NCBI GenBank assembly: GCA_017652545.1
Contig: JAGCAV010000155.1
Coordinates: 1-5,229, forward strand
Direction of reading: 5' to 3'
Length of the DNA stretch: 5,229 nucleotides
DNA from: Lachnospiraceae bacterium
Lineage (GTDB): Bacteria > Bacillota_A > Clostridia > Lachnospirales > Lachnospiraceae
How positions within the stretch are numbered: the stretch's first letter is position 1; every line of letters starts with the position of its first letter. Made by a program: the position numbers and the translations under genes. The notes below the pieces were generated by a model. That model was not told the DNA's origin. It saw nothing but the letters and a program-made list of their open reading frames with translations, and made no database searches. Shown here in pieces: positions 1-5,229 of the stretch.

Positions 1-85
1 AGCCGGAGAGATCGAGGATTACACCTCCGCTACCATGGACTCTGCCGCGATCGAAGAACTGAAGGCTTCTGAAGCTGTCAAATAA
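1..85 (+). CDS. C-terminal end of a gene, possibly an FMN-binding (FMN_bind) domain protein (5' end outside window)
   Basis: Only the last 27 codons are visible, read in frame from base 2 and ending with TAA at 83-85. The tail contains Y-T-S-A-T-M-D-S-A-A-I. This aligns without gaps to the C-terminal V-S-G-A-T-x-T-S-x-A-I signature of FMN_bind domains (NqrC/RnfG/UrdA type), where the Thr can carry covalently attached FMN. As in that family, the protein ends about 15 residues after the motif. The usual Ser-Gly before Ala-Thr is Thr-Ser here, and the conserved Asp six residues before the Thr is Glu, so the match is imperfect. If right, this would be an electron-transfer flavoprotein next to an exported FAD reductase that lacks its own FMN domain. 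With so few residues it could also be unrelated. Two hairpins follow the stop. Confidence 0.45.
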   Translation, partial: AGEIEDYTSATMDSAAIEELKASEAVK

Positions 86-123
86 GACACGTTGAAATAT
101 TGAATCATTCAGTTTGATGAACC

Positions 124-154
124 AACGAGCCAGGGAAACATTCCCTGGCTCGTT
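124..154 (+). terminator. Perfect 14-bp stem hairpin, probable terminator of the left-edge gene
   Basis: Bases 124-137 and 141-154 are exact reverse complements with a 3-base loop (ACA). The hairpin starts 38 bases after the TAA at 85. The stem ends in TT and runs into one more T before G, so the U-tract is weak. Stem strength and its place between convergent genes support a terminator role. It could act in both directions, since the - strand gene ends at 205, but the - strand side has no T-run either. Confidence 0.65.
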
Positions 155-161
155 TGCGTAT

Positions 162-186
162 GCGGGAAGATTTCCCGCTCTATTTT
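162..186 (+). terminator. Second hairpin (7-bp stem) followed by a T-rich run
   Basis: GCGGGAA (162-168) pairs perfectly with TTCCCGC (172-178) around a 3-base GAT loop. It is followed on the + strand by TCTATTTT (179-186), which suits a rho-independent terminator reading rightwards, as a back-up to the hairpin at 124-154. It is also the first stem-loop met by - strand transcripts of the flavoprotein gene, but on that side it is followed by ATACGC rather than Ts. Confidence 0.55.
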
Positions 187-189
187 GTG

Positions 190-211
190 GATTGATCAGA
201 TTGATCAGATT
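190..211. repeat. Short tandem repeat, 9-bp unit GATTGATCA, about 2.4 copies
   Basis: GATTGATCA occurs at 190-198 and 199-207, followed by a partial GATT. Each unit contains the palindrome TGATCA. The second copy contains the stop codon of the - strand flavoprotein gene (205-207), so the repeat spans the end of that gene. No function is evident; slippage of a short repeat is the simplest explanation. Confidence 0.6.
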
Positions 212-1971
212 TCACCCTTCAGGTATTTCTCAACTGACTTGCCGCACTCACGTCCGAGGACGATGGTGGTTCCGAGACTCACACCGGGTGTCGGGGTGAA
301 GTACTCGGTGCCGAACCGGCCGCTCGCACAGTTGCCGGAGGCAAACAGACCCTTGATGGGATGGTAATACTCATCCAGGACCTGCTGGTCGCCATTGATC
401 ACAAGACCGCCGCAGGTGCACATCATCCAGCCGATTTCAGAGGGCTTAACATCACAGAAGAACGGGCCTTCCTTGACCGGGAACATCAGGTCGCCTTCGC
501 GGCCGAAATCTTCGTCTCTTCCGCTTTCGCACATCTCATTATAACGCTCGATGGATGCTTTGATGTTTGCCTTTACGGTGTCATCGGAGCAGACCATGTC
601 GAGAAGTTCATCCAGCGTCTGGGCACCGTAACGGGTATAGGTCGCGCTCAGGTCATGACCCTGTACGCCCTCGGCACCCGCAGCCAGCGCGTTGTCAAGC
701 TCTTTCTGCACATTGGCCAGATTCTCTTCAGACGCGTAGGTTGAACCGTGTGACGGAACGGAGTACTGCATGTATTCCGTAAGTCTGGAATCATAGAAAG
801 CATAGAAACCGTCACGGTCCATCTGCAGCGCAGGGCGCCCGCGGAACTCAATAGGTCCCCAGTACTCGTTACAGTAGCGTTTGCCTTTGGAGTTGAGCCA
901 GATACCCTGAGGCAGACCGGGATGATAATGTTTGCCGTTCATGGTCGGAATGCCCATGGAGTCAAGCTTTCCGCCGGCCCAGTAGCCCATCTGAATACCG
1001 CTTCCGTCAGAGTCCATCAGAACGGAAAGGGATTCACCCGGGACAAGCGTTCCGCTCAGGTCGGTCAGAAGATCGGCCTGCATTTCCGGATTGGCGCCGA
1101 ATCCGCCTGTGGCCAGTACAACAGCCTTTGTGTTGAATCTGATGTAGTCGCCATCTGCGTTCTGGGCGATCAGGCCGACCACTTCGTCACCATCCTTGAT
1201 GAGCTGTCTTCCGATCGTTCCGAACATGAAGGTTGCTCCGTCCTCGATGGCTTTCTCACGATTCTTCTGATGGATGTAAGTCTGGTTCGGATTGCCATAG
1301 AAGCTGCAGGTCGCAGGCCAGAACTTAAAGGGTCCGATCTGGGAAAGCTGATGCTCTGTAGGCGGATAGAAGGCTGTTGTCATGCTGGCAAGTTCATCCT
1401 CGCTCAGAACAGACAGGTAAGCGTCCATGTTTTCGCCTGAGTTCTGGCAGAACTTCATCATCAGCTCAGGATTGGCCTGGTAACCGGAATTGAGCATCCA
1501 GTTATTATAGTACTCGATGGGATCGATCTCAGGCACACCACGGTCAAGAAGAACCCTGGCATTGGGGGCGGCGCCTTCATTACCCATGGCATTGTATTTG
1601 TCTTCAGCCTGGGATTCGATCAGGGTCACGCTGATTCCCTGCTCAGCCAGGTAACGACAGGCATTCAGGCCTGAATAACCATGGCCTACGACCAGTACAT
1701 CCACATCATATTCCTGCGCAATCTCGGAATCTTCAATGGGTGCAGGCGCATCCTTCCAGGAACCGCCGTAAACCACGGCAGTTTCACCGGAATGTCTCGG
1801 ATCCATCATGGGCGGTCCGCCAGGGGCACCGGCAGGCGCATCTCCTTCCGGAGGTGCTTCCTCTGCACCGACAAGACCGCCTAACAGTGTGGTGGCGGCT
1901 ACAGTGACTGTTCCGGCCGCAACACCCTTGAGAAAATCGCGGCGGGAGATGGTTTGCGTTTTCTTTTTCAT
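205..1971 (-). CDS. Exported (Tat-signal) FAD-dependent reductase/dehydrogenase, fumarate reductase/urocanate reductase superfamily
   Basis: This 588-residue flavoprotein probably reduces, or dehydrogenates, a small organic substrate outside the membrane. The N-terminus has a twin-arginine signal (S-R-R-D-F-L-K at 9-15) and a hydrophobic stretch to about 33, then a Pro/Gly/Ala-rich linker (about 39-57). The FAD-binding Rossmann motif G-H-G-Y-S-G is at 96-101, with the ribose-binding acid E119. A-T-G-G-F-G-A-N-P-E-M (287-297), N-S-K-G-K-R-Y-C-N-E (360-369) and the C-terminal flavin part C-G-G-L-V-I (520-525) with G-L-F-A-S-G-N (541-547) are typical of FAD_binding_2 proteins. There is no heme or FMN_bind domain, so electrons must come from a partner. 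The His-Thr-x-Gly-Gly of fumarate reductases reads C-T-C-G-G (518-522), and the G-N after the last FAD motif recalls ketosteroid dehydrogenases; the substrate is therefore open. The start is fixed by GGAGGA (1978-1983) six bases upstream. It is transcribed divergently from a two-component system that may control it. Confidence 0.93.
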   Translation of the reverse strand: MKKKTQTISRRDFLKGVAAGTVTVAATTLLGGLVGAEEAPPEGDAPAGAPGGPPMMDPRHSGETAVVYGGSWKDAPAPIEDSEIAQEYDVDVLVVGHGYSGLNACRYLAEQGISVTLIESQAEDKYNAMGNEGAAPNARVLLDRGVPEIDPIEYYNNWMLNSGYQANPELMMKFCQNSGENMDAYLSVLSEDELASMTTAFYPPTEHQLSQIGPFKFWPATCSFYGNPNQTYIHQKNREKAIEDGATFMFGTIGRQLIKDGDEVVGLIAQNADGDYIRFNTKAVVLATGGFGANPEMQADLLTDLSGTLVPGESLSVLMDSDGSGIQMGYWAGGKLDSMGIPTMNGKHYHPGLPQGIWLNSKGKRYCNEYWGPIEFRGRPALQMDRDGFYAFYDSRLTEYMQYSVPSHGSTYASEENLANVQKELDNALAAGAEGVQGHDLSATYTRYGAQTLDELLDMVCSDDTVKANIKASIERYNEMCESGRDEDFGREGDLMFPVKEGPFFCDVKPSEIGWMMCTCGGLVINGDQQVLDEYYHPIKGLFASGNCASGRFGTEYFTPTPGVSLGTTIVLGRECGKSVEKYLKGEI

Positions 1972-2005
1972 TGCAGTTCCTCCATAAAACCATACGACAA
2001 ATGAT

Positions 2006-2034
2006 TTGACAACGGTTGCAAATACTCATATATT
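2006..2034 (+). promoter_or_regulatory. Near-consensus sigma-A promoter for the response regulator/kinase operon
   Basis: TTGACA (2006-2011, 6/6 match) and TATATT (2029-2034, 5/6 match to TATAAT) are separated by the ideal 17 bases. Transcription would begin near 2041, giving a leader of about 112 bases before the regulator start at 2153. The -35 lies in an imperfect inverted repeat (2006-2021: TTG-a-CAAC-g-GTTG-CAA) that could be an operator. Confidence 0.75.
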
Positions 2035-2043
2035 CTTATAGCA
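2035..2043 (-). promoter_or_regulatory. Candidate extended -10 promoter for the flavoprotein gene
   Basis: On the - strand, TGC (2043-2041) directly precedes TATAAG (2040-2035), an extended -10 with 5/6 match to TATAAT. No recognisable -35 lies 16-18 bases upstream. Transcription would start near 2028, leaving a leader of about 57 bases before the ATG at 1971. A good -10 without a -35 fits a promoter that needs an activator, plausibly the neighbouring LytTR regulator. It abuts the -10 of the rightward promoter. Confidence 0.45.
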
Positions 2044-2152
2044 CAAAATGATCGGACGAAGCCGGAACAGGGATAACTGGGCGTATTTCCGGGGTGACTG
2101 GACATTTGCGCTTCGGACAGCCGGCGCCTTCAGATCGGAATGAGGCAGGAAG

Positions 2153-2878
2153 ATGATCAGAATTGTCATTACAGAAGATCAGGATGATGACCGGAAAAAG
2201 CTGGCCGGTTACATAAGACGGTATGCCCGGGACAACGGGGAAATGGTCGAGATACTGGAGTATGCTGACGGGCTGGACCTTCTGGAGAATTATCCGCAAT
2301 CTCCGGATATTCTGTTTCTTGATATCGATATGGTGCATTCGAACGGGATGGAGACAGCTCATCGGATCCGTTCTTTTGATGAGCATGTAAAGATTCTTTT
2401 TGTAACAAGAATGGTTCAGTATGCACTGGAAGGATATGAAGTGCAGGCGGTCGACTATATCATTAAACCTGTCACTTATGAACTTTTTTCAGGGAAGTTC
2501 TCGCGTGTCATAAGAGAGATCGCAAGAGAAGAATCCGCAGCTGTGAACATCAGGACAGTTGACGGTCAGATTTTGATCGTTCCGGATGAACTTATACGCG
2601 CGGAAACAACAGGAAGGCATCTGATGCTGGTTGTCCGGAGAAATCAGAGCAGGGAACGGGAAATCCGGGAGACGACAATGCCCATGTATCAGCTGGAAAA
2701 GATACTGGAGCCATATGATTTCTTCAGGTGTCACAGCGCCTTTCTGATCAATCTGAAATATGTGACCGGCTATTCACAGACGGATGTGATTATGGATGAT
2801 GAAAAGATCCCTCTGAGCAAGCACAGAAGGAAAGCTTTTGTCGATGCGCTGCTTGCATTTCACGCATCCAGGCCCTGA
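2153..2878 (+). CDS. LytTR-family response regulator (AgrA/ComE type)
   Basis: This 241-residue cytoplasmic DNA-binding regulator has a receiver domain (about 1-120) followed by a LytTR domain (about 135-238). The receiver has all the expected residues: acid pair E8-D9, phospho-acceptor D57 in L-F-L-D-I-D, switch residue T85 and K105-P106. In the LytTR part, F-F-R-C-H-S-A-F-L-I-N-L-K-Y-V (about 194-208) is the characteristic F-x-R-x-H-x-S/A-F-L-I-N motif. Such regulators typically bind paired imperfect direct repeats near promoters. The start is supported by GAGG at 2142-2145, seven bases before the ATG. The kinase gene starts 33 bases downstream with its own ribosome binding site, so the two are probably cotranscribed from the promoter at 2006-2034. 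The likely target is the divergent flavoprotein gene, the operon itself, or both; that is inferred from position only. Confidence 0.95.
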   Translation: MIRIVITEDQDDDRKKLAGYIRRYARDNGEMVEILEYADGLDLLENYPQSPDILFLDIDMVHSNGMETAHRIRSFDEHVKILFVTRMVQYALEGYEVQAVDYIIKPVTYELFSGKFSRVIREIAREESAAVNIRTVDGQILIVPDELIRAETTGRHLMLVVRRNQSREREIRETTMPMYQLEKILEPYDFFRCHSAFLINLKYVTGYSQTDVIMDDEKIPLSKHRRKAFVDALLAFHASRP

Positions 2879-2911
2879 CGGGAAAGGCTGAGTATCACCG
2901 GGAGGATTGGT

Positions 2912-4234
2912 ATGTCGATCAGTACGTATTTATCCGGTACGGCAATGCAGTTTTCAAAAAACATATGGGTGATCTGGGTCACGGTCGCTGCCGAGTGGCT
3001 GTGCTTTCTGTCGCTTGTCAGGTATTCGCTGCCCAAGGTCCGGTATCCGCTTGGCTCTCTGCTTCTGCTTGCGGGGAACCTGGTGCTTCAATACCGGTTT
3101 TACCCGATCTCACTGCATTGTGTGATCCAGATCCTGTTATGGACCTGCTATATCTGCTGGCAGACCGGATACAGATGGTATGGCGCGTTATTCGAAAGCG
3201 GGTTTTTCTGTCTGCTGCTGGAAGTGGGAAAGGCGTTCTTCCGGGGGCCGACGCTGGCATATCTGCTGGCGGAGCACTGGCCGGGCCTGACACCGCAGCG
3301 GATCAGCATGGCGACCTTTGCAATCTATCTTCTTTATCTGTTTATTCTTTCTTTCCTGTTTTCGCGCATTCATTTCAAGATGGAGTATCTTCATTTTACG
3401 CCATGGCAGACAGCCGGCATTCTGTTTCCGCTGTTCCTGTATCTGTTCGTTCGCCAGTATCAGAGCGGACTGGGAGAGGGAACCGATGCCGACATCTATA
3501 TCAGCTTTGAACTGATCGCGCTGGCCATTGCAGTTTGTGCCGTGATCGTGATTACGACGATCATCCGTATGCTCCTGGTCGATAACAGAAAGAATGAGCT
3601 GCTGCGGGAACGCATGCTTTCCGAACAGCAGCACAGCCAGTACCTGATCCAGAAAGAGGCGCTGGATGCCGTCAACCGGCGTTATCATGATCTGAAACAT
3701 TATCTGTCTGTTCTGGAATCAGCCGGTTCCGGTGATCATGATGAGCTCATGTCGTTTGCATCCCGGCTGCGCGGGGAAATCATGGATTATGAGACGATCC
3801 AGAAAACAGGCAGCAAGACCCTGGATGTATTGCTTGCACAGAGAATAAGCGAATGTCAGGAAAAGGACATTCGCCTGATTCCGTATGTAGACGGGCGGGG
3901 GCTGGATTTTATGAATGTCGTGGATCTGTGCACGATATTCGGAAATGCCATGGACAACGCAATAGAGGAATCCATGAAGATCGAAGAAGCACAAAAGCGT
4001 GAGATCAGGGTCAAGATCGAAAGCTATGGGAAACTTGTGATCTTTCGATTTGCGAATGCATGTCACGCGCCGGTCAGGGCTGAAGGATCTGTTATCCCGA
4101 CAACAAAAAAGGATCCGGTATCTCACGGGTACGGTCTTTCCAGTATCAGGGAGATCGCTGAAAGGTATGGGGGTTCCATGACTGTCAATACCCGGGACAC
4201 GTCATTTGAGCTGGTGGTGATGATACCATCCTGA
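2912..4234 (+). CDS. AgrC-like sensor histidine kinase, GHKL ATPase family, polytopic membrane protein
   Basis: This 440-residue kinase is the cognate partner of the upstream LytTR regulator. The N-terminal half is hydrophobic, with about six membrane segments (roughly 18-36, 46-62, 68-84, 92-108, 132-152, 165-182, and a last one at 198-222). A short coiled linker (about 225-255) leads to the phosphorylation region R-R-Y-H-D-L-K-H-Y-L (256-265). H259 is the likely phospho-acceptor, by analogy with the R-H-D-x-x-N/H-x-L box of AgrC relatives. The ATPase part has an N box, G-N-A-M-D-N-A-I-E-E (344-353), and a G box, H-G-Y-G-L-S-S-I (405-412). The start is fixed by GGAGG at 2901-2905, six bases before the ATG. 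AgrC kinases often sense peptides, but no AgrB/AgrD-like gene is visible here, so the signal is unknown. The stop lies 2 bp from the stop of the convergent radical SAM gene. Confidence 0.94.
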   Translation: MSISTYLSGTAMQFSKNIWVIWVTVAAEWLCFLSLVRYSLPKVRYPLGSLLLLAGNLVLQYRFYPISLHCVIQILLWTCYICWQTGYRWYGALFESGFFCLLLEVGKAFFRGPTLAYLLAEHWPGLTPQRISMATFAIYLLYLFILSFLFSRIHFKMEYLHFTPWQTAGILFPLFLYLFVRQYQSGLGEGTDADIYISFELIALAIAVCAVIVITTIIRMLLVDNRKNELLRERMLSEQQHSQYLIQKEALDAVNRRYHDLKHYLSVLESAGSGDHDELMSFASRLRGEIMDYETIQKTGSKTLDVLLAQRISECQEKDIRLIPYVDGRGLDFMNVVDLCTIFGNAMDNAIEESMKIEEAQKREIRVKIESYGKLVIFRFANACHAPVRAEGSVIPTTKKDPVSHGYGLSSIREIAERYGGSMTVNTRDTSFELVVMIPS

Positions 4235-4236
4235 GG

Positions 4237-5229
4237 TTATTTTTCCGTACCTGCTGCAGCAGGCTGCGGCAGTGTACCGGGCACAGCCGGATACAGCAGA
4301 GCCTGGCGTTTCTTACGCATTTTTTCAATACCGGCTTCATCCGGCCGCATCAGTCCGGAAGCAATCACATCAAATTCCGCGGAATGATCAATGTACTCCT
4401 GCAGGGAATGTCCGTTTTTCCACATCACGCCATCTACCCATGATTCAGCATGGTAGCCGATTCCGAGATGTTCACATCCCTGAAGATATTTGGGACGGTA
4501 ACGATGCACATGCCCATCCCTTGAATAGTCATATTTCGTATAACGTGTAAACCCGGATTCTTTAAGGACTGCAGCGGCATAGTCTTCCAGGACGGCAGCC
4601 TGATCGGACGCGGATCCGTTTTCACATGCGCTGGCGGCGGCTTCCATTTCACTGCCCGCATGAATCCGGAGCGGATAAATGCTCATGTGCTCAGGCGCAT
4701 AAAAAAGACAATGCTCCAGGCTGCGCTTCAGACTGCGCTCTGTCTGTCCCGGGAGTCCAGCCAGCAGATCAAAACTGAGCGCTCTGGGCGCAAATGTTCT
4801 GACAGCCATGTCAACCATGGTGACTGCATCAAATTTATAGGGCCTCTTCAGCAGCTCATGTTCGGAGGCCTGTGTGGTCTCCAGACCGATGATCCAGTGG
4901 TTGACACCGGCATCCCGCATCTTTTCCATCAGTGCTCTTGAGTAATCTCCGGGCATGGTCTGCAGGGAGATCTGCAGATCCGATGCGCAGGAGAAGACTT
5001 TTCTGACCCTCAGGAGAACCTGAAACAGCGCGTCGGGACCCAGAAGAGCAGGGGATCCGCCCTCTATTGATATGGCATCCACCTGGTGATCGGGGAATTC
5101 TCCGATGCAGCTGTCGATTTCGGCAAGCAGTGCGTCCCGGTAGGCACGCAGGGTGCCGGGATCATAGGTACAGTAGGGATAATCGCAATAGGAACACTGT
5201 CTGACACAAAAAGGGATACAGATCTGCAG
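4237..5229 (-). CDS. Radical SAM protein of the HemN/HemW (coproporphyrinogen oxidase-like) family, N-terminus outside window
   Basis: The frame stays open from the TAA at 4237-4239 to the window edge, giving 330 visible residues; the first lie at 5229. The [4Fe-4S] motif C-x3-C-x2-C is present as C8, C12 and C15 of the visible part, within I-P-F-C-V-R-Q-C-S-Y-C-D, followed by a further C20. S-I-E-G-G-S-P (54-60) replaces the family's G-G-G-T-P, and F-D-L-L-A-G-L-P-G-Q-T (153-163) matches the D-L-I-x-G-L-P-G-Q-T motif. The segment corresponding to HemW's heme-binding H-N-x-x-Y-W reads Y-R-P-K-Y-L (244-249), so that signature is lost. Only about 50 residues follow Y-I-D (277-279), too few for a HemN_C domain. 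It is therefore probably a divergent paralogue of unknown substrate rather than true HemW or HemN. A GTG at 5082 is an internal Val codon, since the cluster cysteines lie upstream of it. Confidence 0.88.
   Translation of the reverse strand: MQICIPFCVRQCSYCDYPYCTYDPGTLRAYRDALLAEIDSCIGEFPDHQVDAISIEGGSPALLGPDALFQVLLRVRKVFSCASDLQISLQTMPGDYSRALMEKMRDAGVNHWIIGLETTQASEHELLKRPYKFDAVTMVDMAVRTFAPRALSFDLLAGLPGQTERSLKRSLEHCLFYAPEHMSIYPLRIHAGSEMEAAASACENGSASDQAAVLEDYAAAVLKESGFTRYTKYDYSRDGHVHRYRPKYLQGCEHLGIGYHAESWVDGVMWKNGHSLQEYIDHSAEFDVIASGLMRPDEAGIEKMRKKRQALLYPAVPGTLPQPAAAGTEK

Noticed and set aside
361..1440. Long + strand open frames opposite the flavoprotein gene (361-744 and 922-1440)
   Set aside because: They lie wholly inside the well-supported - strand gene, show no recognisable family motifs and have no convincing ribosome binding site.
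1978..2000. TTGTCA / TTTTAT pair on the - strand as a conventional promoter of the flavoprotein gene
   Set aside because: Although spaced by 17 bases, the start would fall in the ribosome binding site (1978-1983), leaving no usable leader.
2007..2020. Possible AgrA/LytTR-type binding half-site on the - strand (ACCGTTGTC, 2017-2009)
   Set aside because: Only part of the [TA][AC][CA]GTTN[AG][TG] consensus is matched (last two positions fail) and I found no second copy at the expected spacing, so no direct-repeat site can be claimed.
3188..4126. - strand open frames (3188-3700, 3719-4126) opposite the kinase gene
   Set aside because: They are the complement of the transmembrane and ATPase coding sequence of a clear kinase; no domain signature is visible in them.
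5076..5082. GTG at 5082 as the start of the radical SAM gene
   Set aside because: The frame continues upstream to the window edge and contains the C-x3-C-x2-C cluster motif, so this GTG is an internal codon.

Overview
The window looks like chromosomal DNA of an anaerobic, probably gut-type member of the Bacillota (Clostridia or Erysipelotrichia). This is an inference. It rests on the strong GGAGG-type ribosome binding sites, the AgrC/LytTR-type two-component system, the oxygen-sensitive radical SAM enzyme and the moderate base composition. No rRNA or other marker is present to fix the taxon.

Layout, left to right. (1) The last codons of a + strand gene end at 85; the tail resembles the end of an FMN-binding (FMN_bind) domain. 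(2) Two strong hairpins (124-154 and 162-178) lie between this gene and a convergent - strand gene. (3) 205-1971 (-) encodes a 588-residue exported flavoprotein with a twin-arginine signal, of the FAD_binding_2 / fumarate reductase-urocanate reductase-ketosteroid dehydrogenase superfamily. (4) 1972-2152 is a divergent promoter region. It has a near-consensus sigma-A promoter pointing right and an abutting extended -10 element pointing left. (5) 2153-2878 (+) is a LytTR response regulator and 2912-4234 (+) its AgrC-like GHKL sensor kinase; the two probably form an operon. (6) 4237-5229 (-) is a HemW/HemN-like radical SAM protein, cut by the window edge at its N-terminus. It converges on the kinase gene with only 2 bp between the stop codons.

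Working model (inference): the membrane kinase senses an unknown signal and phosphorylates the LytTR regulator. The regulator then controls the divergently transcribed exported reductase, whose promoter has a good extended -10 but no visible -35, as expected for an activator-dependent promoter. The reductase has no heme or FMN domain of its own, so it needs an external electron donor, and the possible FMN_bind protein at the left edge is a candidate. The reductase substrate cannot be read from the sequence. The histidine that fumarate reductases carry before the C-terminal Gly-Gly is replaced here, which argues against fumarate. No mobile element, CRISPR array or RNA gene was seen.
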